This document shows positions 33,932-45,445 of a stretch of DNA of 64,000 bases, one piece after another. Position 1 is the stretch's first letter. Every line of letters starts with the position of its first letter. The stretch spans positions 248,001-312,000 of the forward strand of contig NW_025936504.1 in NCBI RefSeq assembly GCF_000764305.2, given 5' to 3'. The DNA comes from Hyalella azteca (taxonomy: Eukaryota > Arthropoda > Malacostraca > Amphipoda > Hyalellidae). The notes beneath the pieces are model-generated. The model searched no databases. It saw only the letters and a program-made list of their open reading frames with translations, and was not told where the DNA came from. The translations under genes and the position numbers were made by a program.

Positions 33932-34050
33932 ATTTGTAGCGCATTTTCTCATTTATGGAAAAAAGGCGCTATTAATTGTGCTCGTCATGCCCGACGAGAA
34001 AATGCGCTCTCTGTCACTCACTGCAGTGAGTACTGATCAAATTTTTTAGC
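33932..34050 (-). repeat. Repeat family A, copy 4, internally deleted
   Basis: Minus-strand orientation: TTTTTTAGC-side lead-in, ACTCACTGCAGTGAGT, GAGCGCATTTTCTCGTCG, then directly GGCATGACGAGCACAATT, AATAGCGCCTTTTTTCC and ATAAATGAGAAAATGCGCTA. The CGTGAAGTCACGG and (GACG)n portion is missing, shortening the element to about 119 bp. Only about 500 bp separate it from the opposite-strand copy at 34.55 kb. Confidence 0.88.
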
Positions 34051-34553
34051 TATATGGGTCATTGTTATCTATAAGTAGCCTTCAATGGCCCTCGCGCAAC
34101 GCTGTTTCCATCAAAGCATGTTTGTGACTGTCAATGGCGGGATCAAAAATCAAAGATCCAAAATTTTGGACGAGTGTTCTTCTTGCCTTCTACTTTTAAT
34201 TATTGCCGATAGGCCAATTTTGAAAGGGTGCCATTCCTGACGATCTTTGTATGAGTGTAGTTCGAAATATCTGCGTATTCAATATATTTGATTCTCTTTT
34301 TATTTCGATAATTTCAGCAACGCATCAGTCGAGGCCCGGGTAACATATCGCCTCAACCAATTAATCGACTAATCATAATGATGTTAATCAAATCATTTCT
34401 AAACTAAAGTTTCCATGCCTCTGCTTAAATTTTTTAAAACTATATAAACGAAATTTACTGTGCCTAATATGGTAGCATGGGTAACGCTAAGAATTTCGAC
34501 CCATGACTCATGGCAGAAGTTATATTTCAAAAGTTTACTGCAAGCTATTACTT

Positions 34554-34719
34554 CAAAAAATATATCACTCAGTACTCACTGCAGTGAGTGACAGAGAGCG
34601 CATTTTCTCATCGACGAAAACGTGAAGTCACGGACAGGCGGACGGACGGACGGACAGACAGACGGACATAACGAGCACAATAGCGCCTTTTTTCCATAAA
34701 TGAGAAAATGCGCTAAAAA
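34554..34719 (+). repeat. Repeat family A, copy 2 (best preserved)
   Basis: Near-consensus copy: ATATATCACTCAGTACTCAC, a perfect 16-nt palindrome ACTCACTGCAGTGAGT, GAGAGCGCATTTTCTCATCG, CGTGAAGTCACGG, GACGGACGGACGGACAGACA, ATAACGAGCACAATAGCGCC, then AAATGAGAAAATGCGCTAAA. The inverted pair AGCGCATTTTCTCAT / ATGAGAAAATGCGCT brackets about 95 nt. Confidence 0.92.
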
Positions 34720-34724
34720 CGATA

Positions 34725-36112
34725 AACATTTATAACAGAGTGCCTCATCAAGAGTTCAAGTACCTCTTGCATCGGCTATGCCGTGTTCGGAAAAAGTACT
34801 TAATTTATGTTGTATTTATTAATTTAATATAAGAAAGAGTGAAAAAACAGTTAATATGAGCTCAATAATCTCCTCTCGAAAATAAATGCTTTATAATTCT
34901 TATGTTTCTTTGCTTAACTCTCATTTATTTGTTGTCAATTATTTCAAATAAAAGTGTTTACATCAACTGTCGCTGCCATTTGAAAACAACAAAACAATGC
35001 AATTTATTGCAAGGCTTGCGAATTTAAATTTTACAGAGGAATATTTCGGAAAACTTTGAACGCACAATGCCATTTTGAAAGTGCGGCAGAATTCACATTA
35101 GACAAAAGAATCCGGGGAACGCCTGTTATTACATCAGATTTTGATTGTATAATTAAGTAATGTATGAGGATAAACGGAGTGAATTTATTCTATAGCAAGA
35201 TACTGCAACTCTTTACGTTTGACACAGACTCCTTATTATCTTGTAAAAATCAGTAGTTGAGAAATGATCATTTGTTTGTAGAAGTAATTGATAGGTCATA
35301 ACCTACGGGTGTTTGTACATCCAAACGACAATTTCCCCGTGAAGGATCTCGGTGGAGGCAAAATAAACGCATGTGCTGTGTAACGGTCCAAAGTTCTTGT
35401 CCTTTATTTTTCGTCTAGGAATATTTTCATTTGACTTCCACACTAGAGCAGATTAAATGAACATCTCTAGAGCTAGAACCAAGCTTACGTGCCTGAGAGC
35501 TTATCCTCAGCCATCCTAACAATTTACGGATTTTTAAAAGTTCTCCAGCACGTGCGGTGGATTGCGGGTGCCGTTCCGGTGACACGGATAAAATATCTTG
35601 TCCAGAAAGCATCGAAACTTTGCCGGGATTCGCGTCTCATCTCAACAAATCGCCGGACGATGGAAAGAAGATCTTGCTATGGGATTTACGTCACAGAGAA
35701 GCCCAGAAATTTCTGTACAGGGACCATTCAACTCAACGAAAAACGCTGCGTATTTTATCTGCAACGAACTGGAGTGTATTTATTTTGGTGAACAAAATTT
35801 TTCTATAGCGTGCCAGTGATCATTTATTTCAGGCTGGTTTATATATTTTGGCAGCTGCTGCGCACACCTAAAGCCTCGCATGAATCACAGAAAAGAAGTT
35901 TTTTATTTATTGTATCAAACGATGCTTGGAAATTTAGGAAGTTTTGGCTATTTTTGTAGTAGTTCATGAGATTGTAGCTCTCGAGAAAACATTTACAAGT
36001 TGTACGGACGGATATTACCAATAGAGAAATGCTAGATTTATCCGTGAGCAACTGCAAGATGAAATTCCACAAGTATTCTTATTTCGATGCGCCTTAATTT
36101 ACTAAATTCCTC
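34725..36112. other. No supported gene; three overlapping frames at 35.49-35.82 kb
   Basis: At 35489-35819 all three plus frames and one minus frame are open at once for 61-100 codons. The plus frames start with GTG or TTG. This reflects a GC-richer, stop-poor patch rather than a clear gene, and none of the translations is recognisable. The remainder is AT-rich with no structure noted. Confidence 0.4.
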
Positions 36113-36149
36113 TTGTATTTATTAATTTGCGGTGATGGTCATGCGTATT

Positions 36150-36700
36150 TCCTGATAATAATCATTATCCTGCGTATCGTTTTCTGTGCCTTTTCCAATG
36201 TTTTTCCCCTTAATTCTATCTTCCATGTTTTCCTTCCTTTATTTGGTTCTCCTACTGAGTTTCATTTCATCTGTTGCCCTCATTATGTTTTCACCCCCTT
36301 TTTCCCCAGCTGTGTTTTAGAAGCTCTATTTTCTGTTGCCCAACTTCTTGCTATTTCTTACACAGCATATGTATTTTTCTCAGTTTCCTCAACTCTTTTC
36401 CCTTGCTCTTATCTCGGCCCTGCTGTGAAAGCCTTATTTTCTCAGCCTCATTTCAATCGCAATTTACACATTGATTTTTTTGACTCATTTATGGATAAAA
36501 TACACTATTGTGTTTGCCATGTCCGTCCGTCTGTCTGTCCGTCCGTGACTTCACGTTTTCGTCGACGAGAAAATGCGCTCTCTGTCACTCACTGCAGTGA
36601 GTACTGAGTTATATTTTTCCACTGCTCTGATTTCCATGCTCTGTTACCTCTGTCCAGTTCCCGTTCCCTTTTACCCTGCCATGTAGACCCCAGACTGCGC
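36150..36700 (+). other. Pyrimidine-rich tract interrupted by a repeat insertion
   Basis: The plus strand is conspicuously rich in T and C from about 36165 to 36480 (runs such as TTTTTCCCCTTAATTCTATC and TTTTCACCCCCTTTTTCCCC) and again from about 36615 to 36690 (TTCCCGTTCCCTTTTACCCTGCC). The two halves are separated by the family A copy at 36486-36619. The tract produces a 164-codon stop-free frame (TTG start) of artificial hydrophobic composition, which I do not regard as a gene. Confidence 0.6.
36486..36619 (-). repeat. Repeat family A, copy 3
   Basis: Minus-strand copy: AAAAATATAACTCAGTACTC, ACTCACTGCAGTGAGT-type palindrome, GAGAGCGCATTTTCTCGTCG, CGAAAACGTGAAGTCACGG, then GGACAGACAGACGGACGG. 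The distal block is degraded: instead of GAGCACAATAGCGCC and GAGAAAATGCGCT it reads AACACAATAGTG then ATCCATAAATGAGTC. Confidence 0.88.
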
Positions 36701-36824
36701 CAAGCCTACGACGCCCTAGTGGCTCGTTGTACGAGCCATCTCACGTCGCCTGATCGGTGCCGTACAAACACGCCGGCAGCCATGACACCTCCAGCGACAG
36801 CTTTATGCTGAAGTTCTGTCCGCG

Positions 36825-37005
36825 GTATATTCAGAATTTCTCAATATCGATACTTTTGTTTACATTATGTCTCTGGTTATTCAGAATTTCTTTATATCGA
36901 TAGATTTGTCTACATTATGTATATCTGGTTTATTCAGAATTTCTTAATATCGATAGCTTTGTCTACATTATGTCTCTGGTTTATTAAGAATTTTTTAATA
37001 TTGGC
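36825..37005. repeat. 50-53-bp tandem repeat, about 3.6 copies
   Basis: TATTCAGAATTTCTTAATAT, then CGATAGCTTTGTCTACATTATGTCTCTGGT-like sequence, recurs with the TATT(C/A)AGAATT anchor at about 36829, 36879, 36931 and 36982. The last copy is degraded (TATTAAGAATTTTTTAATAT). Confidence 0.88.
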
Positions 37006-37009
37006 ACTT

Positions 37010-39670
37010 AATAATTATAATTATTTTACAATTTTCTGGTACATCGTCTATGGTACACTCATAATTTATTTAATACCAACACCTGCATGTTCAGTAGGTC
37101 GCACGTTTACTTTTTGAAGTGAAACGGATCTGTATACGAAATTTTTTCAGGAGAATACGAATGCGTTTATTTTTTTCTTTAGAGTTGGAAGTTAATAAGC
37201 TCATTGAATGTATTTTTCCTCGCTCGATTTTTGGGTTTATAAAGACCCGAATAAAGTCAGACGTAATAACATTCATGCCTGCTAATATTTCGCTTTGAAA
37301 TTTTGGAATCTATTATTCAGACAGTCTCGGTTAATGACGGTACAGTGATCATGATATTAATAATAGCGCGGGAATTTTAATCAATTGCAAAAATTCTGCT
37401 TTTCCTGCGAGATTATGATTAATCGTGGGCAAAATTTGAAAACAACGCAACTCTTAGAAGACAATGTTGGTTCAATTCTTAAATGGCACAACGTTTTCCA
37501 CATTTACAAAAAGAATTTTCAATCATTAGGTACCAAGGTGCACGTATCTTCATCAAAGACAAAAAAAAATGATTCCACAAAGTTTTTAATTTCTGCTTGA
37601 AAGCTCGTCTCCACAAATTAAATTTTTGTATCTTATAATTTTTTGCTGCTGAATTGATCCTAACTTGTCTTCCTGGTACAAAAAGCCTGGGCTGCTCTCA
37701 GTGCTGGTATTCTCGACCGAAACCTAGAGCCTAAAGTTTAAAGTCCCTCTCATCACGGAGAAAATGGTGCAACGTCCGAATAAAACGTCTCTTCATTTCC
37801 AAAGTTCCCAGGACAACTTTAGAGCCTCAGAAGTAACGAAGAACAGAGTTAGAGCAAGCTTTTTTGTGTCGCCCTCAAAGCCCTGACGGCTGAATCACAA
37901 AGAATTCTAAACAAACTGAGAATTGTTGCACGTCGCTCCGCCTTAAATTGGATTGTCACTTAATGTTGACTGACCTAGCAACCCCTTAGGTTTCAGCAAT
38001 ATGTATATGTATTTAGTGAAAGTTCTAAATGAAAAATGCCAGCCACTTTCTCACTTTAAAGACGGACAAAACACGCGACTTAAAACACAACTTTGTCGTA
38101 TCCTACGCGTATCATAGCACTTTAATCAGAGGAGCATTGCTCTATGTACAGCGTAATGATACTTCCATTCTCAACACAAAATAATATCCGGGTTGGGCTC
38201 TACAGCGTATCTATCACGGAGCAAGTGGCTGGACACGATAACACCTGAGGATAAAATGGATGAAAATTCTGGCACGATCGTGAAATGAAGCTTCCTGTTT
38301 TCACGGCGCTTGAGTGTTGTTTCACTCTAAGGCTCCCATTGATATTCTATTGATATGGAAACTTTTAACAGGAAATGCCAGTTTTAGGTTCCACCAACGG
38401 GAGTGTATGCATTATGTATCAGGCGGCAGGCCAGCGAGTAGGAACTCAGTTTATGGAAGCGAAGGCCATATATACTTGCTCAGTATTGGTTTGATCTTTG
38501 GATGCTCCAAAAGACACCTTCCTAAGAGCTTCGGATACTTCGCCTTCAATATCTCGATAGCAAACATAAAATAGGACTGTAGCAAAAGAAACTGTGGTCT
38601 CGGCCGAGGCGAGCAATTTCTGAGCCACCTTAAATGCTGTGCTGTTGAGGCAGAGCAATTGGTCGGAATGCTAAGTTATTAAAAATTGAGAGCGGTTCAT
38701 TTCCCAGGAGCTAAGAACTACGACAAATGTATGAGGAAAAGACGCTCTCTTGGGAGTAAATAACTTTGTCATAAAACAATAAAATAAGAAACAAATCTAA
38801 ATTGAAGATTATAAATTTTCATTTTGGTCTTTTCAAAAGCCTTGGTCTCGCCTGTGAGTGCTCTGCTTGCAAATTTGGTTTGAATTCATTATTCTATTAA
38901 TTTTTAAACGTTCATTTGCGAAGAAATGCTAACGCTGGTCACGGTTTTTTATTACCAAGTCCGTTTATCTGTTCATCGCTGCGAACAATTATTAATGGCA
39001 CATTTCTTGCAAGTCGTACTCGCATCATAAGTGAGCCTCTCTCTCCCAGATGCACGTCGTTTATGCGCGACACATCTCCAACTTAAGCAAGATTTACTGC
39101 ATTAGATATTATAAACCTAATATGCAGATCTAACCTGGCGAAAATGAAGTGAGAATTGCTCCACACGATTATTAGACCCTGGCGGGAATGCAGCCATCTT
39201 TCGATTCTATGCATCAAAAGCACGCAAGGGATGGAAGATTGGACCTGGCTTCTGATGCAACTGTGACGGTCGGTGAAGTGAGTTTCCACGAAAAATTTGC
39301 GTTTTTTACAGTAACCACACCAATGCGAAGAGAATATTTGTGTAGTAGAACATCGTTTTTAATGAAGGAGAATAAAGTATAAAGGTTCATGGTTCTAAAT
39401 GTTTGTTAAAATCGGCAATGAGCATCATATTCGATTAAATACTTGTATTACCAGATAAGAAGGTTTGATAGATCTACTAACTTTATGTAAGCACGTCCTC
39501 GGCCCAAGCTCGAACGTTCAGCTAATTATGTACATAATGTTTTGTTGGCAACAATGACTCGCATTTTCGACGTCCAAGAAAAAAAAACTAATTGAAAAGT
39601 ATTGTGTTCGTGCTTTGTAAAACAATTAATTGTAGACACCAGCCGAAACAGGGGCATGCTTTTCAATGAG
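37010..39670. other. No supported gene
   Basis: Two frames facing each other at 38314-38658 lie in a GC-balanced patch. The minus one (38446-38658, containing ASAETTVSFATVLFYVCYRD) has protein-like composition but no splice sites I trust. At 39083-39382 two short antisense frames overlap. No repeat family member recognised. Confidence 0.4.
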
Positions 39671-39674
39671 ATTC

Positions 39675-40165
39675 TAACTAAAACCACCTAGTTTTTTGAC
39701 GGAAGATTTTCGTACCGTATTTTCGGCCAGAAGAATTTCGATGAGTAAACGTTTCCTTGTTATGTTAAATGTACGTGGAATTTTTTTCCTGGTGAAGATC
39801 CACTCTGAGCTAGGCACTCGAATGAGTCTCATCAGACATTGCAGGTGAGGTAGACGGTGTCGCGCTATTATTCAGCGCCATGTGACACTTTTGAAGACAA
39901 GTAGCCGCACTACCGTCAGTCCAACGTCTCGTCCCAGGGCCGGGAATAAGGCTCGAGAGATGTGCGCGCTAGCACCACAAACCTGGAGAATTTCCAAGAA
40001 GTTTAGTTAAGATGAAGAAATTGTGGTACAGAAATATTTTGTCTACTAAAAATCCATTATTTGTAGAGAAAGCAAGATTTCTTGGAGTGGTCCATTATCA
40101 GCAAAATTTATGTTAAAAAACGCTTTTCACTTTTGAGAGGCCTTTCCAAAACTAGGTGGATCCTA
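39675..40165. repeat. Possible TIR element ends (CCACCTAGTTTT), weak
   Basis: AACCACCTAGTTTTTTGACG near 39682 and, inverted, CCTTTCCAAAACTAGGTGG near 40142 share a 12-nt exact inverted match with looser similarity around it. Nothing between them is coding. This may be a decayed MITE of about 490 bp or chance. Confidence 0.3.
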
Positions 40166-40169
40166 GAAA

Positions 40170-41635
40170 GGTTGAACTACTGGATTGAGCGAGGTAACAT
40201 TTATGAAATTAACTATTTGTGCACTTTAATATAGTTATTAAGCTTAGCGTATTTCTATCCTATTACTACGAGAAACTTTTTTTTTGCGTTGACGCTATAG
40301 TAATGAACAGCGAGTGAAGTAAACTGGATGGTAAGAACTGAGATATTTACCACTGAGATGTATATACCACTGAATGCAGCTACACGACGCTTGTTCTTCC
40401 CGACTTCGGCAACAGTGTAACTAAGATATTTGTAAATATTCGTGCAATGGACGCACAACTTCTCTCTTCCCAAAGAGCAAATATGAAAGCGGTATCAACC
40501 GAGTACAAATAGAGATACTCCTCAAAATCCAACTCATCACTAAATGGCTCTGAAATACGATGCAACTCCCAATGAGCTTGAAATTAAATACCTACTGAGA
40601 GTCACATCTTTCTTCGATTGCTGACGAGTGTAGCAGTGAATAGATCCAGGGACTTTGATCTTTGTCGAATGCATTGCGTTGTTCACTAAGCCAAAGCCGA
40701 AATTCTTAAAGTTCAAAGCGATGCCACTTGACCAGCCTCTTGAATAGAGGGATTTAGCAGCAACGCGATTTCCAATCGCAGCACTCCAGCTGCGATTGGA
40801 AAAGAGATTAACATTGAAGTCGATAAGCTCTGAGGATTCAACGTTAACGCATCAAGCTTTCAGTATGCATTGCAACTGTTTGAATTCTCTATTTGCTGCG
40901 CACTCCTCCAAAATTTGCTTCACTGTGCAAGTCATTATTTCACTAAATATCATTTTTCATTATAGGCTTCCATTTTAAAATTTTTCTTCAGTTGAGAATT
41001 TTTTAGCAAATACTTGAACTTTTATAGATAATTCAAGCTTAGAGCAAATGATTCACATAAAGCACAAGTTTTATTAATTACTGTTCAATTTATGAAAATG
41101 AAGCTAAGCAAGACACAAGTTCGTTCAACCGTCTTAGCTCTCAAGCATAGCCACGAATTTTCTGCAAAAAAGTTTGTAGCGACGCTAAGTTGTGTGCGAC
41201 CTAAATTAGCTACAATTAGTCCACCAGCAGCGCTATTAAAGAAGTTTGAGTTACACGGGAAGCAAAGGAACACTCAAAAATGAATAGGTTATTATGTCCA
41301 AATCGTGACAGGTTTACATGCCAAGAAGAGAGAACGGATGTAACACTTAGCAGCAATTTACTGGGTCAAATTGGTTAGGATTAAGCAGACGAGGACAAAG
41401 TGCATACAAAGAAGGCAAAATTGCATCAATTTATACAAAGTTCCACTAATTTGAGTACACAATGTGAAATGTATTATTCATAATCCAGCACTATAACATT
41501 AAGTTCTATTATGATAAAATAAGACACAGGTTGAAGAAAATATAACGATAAGTGAAAATGTAATTATAGAGCAAATCCACAAATTAGTGATGCCTAAGTC
41601 GGATGACAAAACTATTCTGGAAATATAATGTTATT
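40170..41635. other. No supported gene
   Basis: Short frames only. At 41085-41283 the two strands are open across almost exactly the same interval (62 and 63 codons), which argues for composition rather than coding. At about 40750-40800 TTCCAATCGCAGCACTCCAG then CTGCGATTGGAA forms a 12-bp hairpin stem with a loop of about 12 nt. Confidence 0.4.
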
Positions 41636-41684
41636 CTTGATGCAGATTAATATCCGCCCTGCATATACTACTTCAAATAAACGA

Positions 41685-41800
41685 TTGGGATTTATTATAA
41701 ATATCGATGCACTTTTTGCTTGTGTGTGGGTCATTTTGACCCAGTTTGGCTGGACAAAGGGACGTATCACTGCCACAAGGTGGAATAACCCTAAGTGAGT
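41685..41800. repeat. Dispersed repeat family D, fragment 3, with GGGTCATTTTGACCC palindrome
   Basis: GATGCACTTTTTGCTTGTGT then GTGGGTCATTTTGACCCA matches 32646-32680. It is followed by GGCTGGACAAAGGGACG, whose complement resembles the CTTTGTCC core of the other fragments. The palindrome GTGGGTCATTTTGACCCA is a possible subterminal motif of a non-autonomous DNA element. Confidence 0.5.
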
Positions 41801-42147
41801 GCGACGAACTGTATTGACCTATAGGGGTTCTTGGCGCGCTCTAAATCTCCATTTGACCGTGCAACTTTTGGGGAATAAAAAAAGCACAGCAATCTAACAC
41901 CGTGATGTATTAGCATGTAAGATGAGTTATGATAAGATGAGTTGTGGATTACTTTTTCATTTGTTTTGATGTCTGTGCATGTGTCCCTGAATGGTAATCA
42001 GCACAAGAAAAATGTGACGTTGAGAAAATACGTTCAAAATTTCGGTATGTTTCTTTTTACAAACTTATTAACCTGCAGTTGTTTACAATTCTTCATCTGA
42101 CGTAGCGTTATGTAATGCTAGATCAACTGCAATGTATAATCTCTGGA

Positions 42148-42612
42148 TGCAAGCCCTGAATCTGCACCATGCGCACTGCGGGGAAATTATTTTACCTCCA
42201 CTCTACCCTATAATCTCCGGAAAAGAACCCAAAGTCAGCACAATTCACACTGTGGCGACATTTTACAGCCATTTTCCCCTATAATCTCCGGACGCTAGCC
42301 CCTAGAGTCAGCACCATGCGCACTGTGGAGGCATTTTACCTCCACATTATCCTATAACCTCCGGACGCTAGCCCCTATAGTAAGCACCATGCGCGTATGG
42401 AGACATTTTACCTCCTCATTATCCTATAATATCCGGACGCTAGCCCCGAGTCAGCACACTGCGCACTGTGGAGGCATTTTACAGCCATTTTCTCCATAAT
42501 CTCCGGACGCTAGCCCCGAGTCAGCACCATGCGCGCTGTGGAGACATTTTACCTCCACATTATTCTATAATCTCCGGACGGGATCCCTGAGTCAGCACCA
42601 TGCGCACTGTGG
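42148..42612. repeat. 70-74-bp minisatellite, about 6.5 copies
   Basis: The anchor CACCATGCGCACTGTGG recurs at about 42165, 42239, 42312, 42385, 42455, 42525 and 42596, with spacings 74, 73, 73, 70, 70 and 71. Each unit continues AGGCATTTTACCTCCACATT, ATCCTATAATCTCCGGACGC and TAGCCCCGAGTCAG. Later units have lost 3-4 nt relative to earlier ones and are more alike, suggesting homogenisation from the 3' side. The units are GC-richer than surrounding DNA. Confidence 0.93.
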
Positions 42613-45225
42613 CGTAAGGATTTATGTGCGTGGTGCGCGGCAGCGGCACCATGAATAAGGAGGTCTGGGCACGGAAGCTATCCTCTAATGGCTTGTGTTT
42701 TGTGGCGCCTGCAAGCCCGCTTGTCACGCTAAGCTGCTCCAGCCTTGTCTCTGGAGACACATCTTATACAGTGTCATCACTAGTAGGTATCATAACGTAC
42801 TTTTATGATCTGCTTGTACGTGTAATACAAGTGCTTTTGTACGTAGGCATACTTAAGAAATATGTTTTTTACTATCATTGTACGAGTTGAATGTTTCTTC
42901 TATGCACCCTAAATAATGATGCATTTTTGGACATTGCGTGGGTGATCCAAAAATAGTTTGGCCCGACAAAAAATACTATCATTGCTCCCTAAAGAAAGTC
43001 TGTATCAAATTTGATAACATGACCCATTAATTCCTCTGAGTGTACAACGAGAGAATTCGTTGACCAAATTCTACCCAAAAGTTGTGTTCCCTAGTTTATC
43101 TTTCGGCGCTTTCCTTGCCGCGGTTTGTGGACCCGATCTCAACTGGCGACCAAAAACATCCATCTTCTGGAACTTGGGAACTTTCATCCAGAAAAAGCAG
43201 CGCCAGGCCAAAAGGAAGAAGTTACTCCGAGCAAAACACCTTAGGTGCGCAGGTTATTCCCTGGGAACTGATTCTCTTCATGAGTTTAATTTAGTAAAAA
43301 AATCGTAATTCTAAAGTCGAATGGACGAAACTGATTAGAAGTAAGATAACTACAAGAATAATTAATCGAAAAAGAAATATTCATTGAAACTTAGTGTGAC
43401 ATTTCATCTGGGACTGATGAAATTCAGGTCACTATTTTATTCATATTCTTATAAAATTAATATTTCCGATACGAGCATTACGGATGAGTTAAAAAAAAAC
43501 TTCAACGCGTATAATTTTATTTATTAGTCAAAAATTTTGAATAACTCTGTAGTCCAGATTTGAATTTCTAGATTGAAATTCGTTGGAACTAACAAGATGA
43601 AGACCAAATTAATATTTAACAATGGATTAAATGTAATTTTAAAATCTCATGAGAGTAAATAATTCTTACCAATTCAAAAATACCCTGCTAGAGTCAGTAT
43701 GTTAAATTAGTTCCATAAAAACTTCATTATTAAGATGCAAAAATTATCAAATTATCAAACACTTATCAATCACACCACCGCTAAGATCGTTTTACGGCTT
43801 ATTTACAACGACTGAGCTTTGCATGAATCGCCGTTGCCAAACATTCACAAGCAAGAGGTTGGTGTAGGTGTGAAGACAAGCTCGCGCTTTAATTAGTGGG
43901 TTTGCTAGAAAAGTTCGCGAACGATGTCTTTCGTTCGCGATGTGTTTACGTATTATGAACAAATTCAAATAGAACTACTATATTGTCAATAGTATGTCAA
44001 TGTAATGCCAGCAAGCCTTTGTCCTTCAGTTGTAAATCAGATTCAACCTAATACAGTTCCCCAAACCTCTAGTCTCGTCTCTGCCCATCTTCCTCCTTAG
44101 CTGTGACACTGAAGTTATACGACCAGCGAATGTAACACATTCGCCTACTATTGTGAACGCTAATGTTCGTTGTGCGTCCCTTGTGAACGGTTTTCTAGAG
44201 GGAAGTTGAGTAACTTTTTTTTTACTGGAAGAATTTCTGTTCTTCAAGCTTGGGACTTACATAATAACTTTAATAATGATCACTTTACTTGGTGAAACTT
44301 CACAGTCGGGGTGGAACATTTTCGATTAAAGTTCATGGAATTCAAAAGTTTTGTTCAGAAAGTTAAGGGGAAACGGGTGCAATGCTGTAAACTGTGTTGA
44401 ATTTTCAAGAACTAACAATCGTTGATTTGCTCAGCCAGTTCAACCTTTAGTTTTTTCCGGCATTATTATAAATGATTTTCAACGGTATAACTACGCCAAA
44501 AGTGCCGGAACTCCTGCAAATGCTCGGCTGCCTGTAATTGGCCTATTATGTGAACATTAAGCCTATTATATATTGGTGGCGGATATCTTTATGTGAGCTA
44601 AGAAAATCGTCATTGTCCACATTATATAGCAGGGCGTACAATCCCTTTTATCATCAAATCAAATAAAATAATATTTTTTCTTACAGCCATTCGACGTAAC
44701 TCTATTTTCTCCTCGGAACATTACAAATATTTTTTTCGATGAATTAATATCTAAAAATAATCAACCTTGGGTAATAATATTAAAAGATTTACAAATATTA
44801 TTTCAAAATTAATTTTACAATACTACTACTATCGCGGTACAATATAAGTGTAAAAATTAGAAATAATTTCAAAAATTAATTCATAAAAAGGCCCTATCGC
44901 TTTCTCAATAAGCTTGACTCAAATTGCAGAAAGCCAGCGTCGGAGTCGCTTTCCTCCTCCTGATCCGGCTAAGACCGACGCTAATTTATTGCTCTGCGGT
45001 CACACCAATAGCAAATCCCCACCACGGAACTGAGAAAAAGAAGTAAATTTTTGCCTCAGCAATAATATTTCACACTGGACTCAAATAATGGCATTAGGAG
45101 TGAAATTTGTGGCGTGTTGCATTAAAGTCACCGCCAGTGAAAAGCCAAGGTAATTATAAAATGGGGTTTATTATGGGGGAAGTGATTGAGTTGTACGGTT
45201 AAATGTTAGCTATTGTATGATCAGT
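42613..45225. other. No supported gene
   Basis: Frames at 42624-42890 (88 codons) and 43060-43308 (82 codons) follow the minisatellite. The second has a basic, non-repetitive stretch (FIQKKQRQAKRKKLLRAKHL) but overlaps another plus frame and has no recognised domain. A minus frame at 44026-44247 overlaps an AG-rich stretch. Otherwise AT-rich. Confidence 0.4.
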
Positions 45226-45237
45226 AGTTAAGAGTAT

Positions 45238-45445
45238 GTGTGTTTGCCTCAGAATGCGCATATCTTATCACACACGAACTATTTCACACATTCTCTCACA
45301 CACACACGCACACAGACCGTTTTGCACGCACACATACTCTCACACGCATACGCCCATTCACTAAATTATACCAACACAAATAACATGCGGACAGAATTAA
45401 TACATACCAGCTTAACACACACCCACACAGTTGACACACATGCGT
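45238..45445. repeat. CA-rich imperfect microsatellite (ACAC/CACACG)
   Basis: From about 45265 to 45440 the plus strand is dominated by CACACA, CACGCACA and CTCACA words interrupted by AT-rich spacers, for example TCTCACACACACACGCACAC. The plus frame therefore reads an artificial HTHT-rich peptide and the minus frame a VCVCV-rich one. Neither is a gene. Confidence 0.9.

Noticed and set aside
35489..35819. Three overlapping plus-strand ORFs
   Set aside because: All use GTG or TTG starts, are simultaneously open, and none is recognisable; most likely a stop-poor patch.
36113..36607. 164-codon hydrophobic ORF resembling a multi-pass membrane protein
   Set aside because: It starts with TTG, lies in a pyrimidine-rich tract that encodes F, L, S and P by composition, and ends inside a repeat element.
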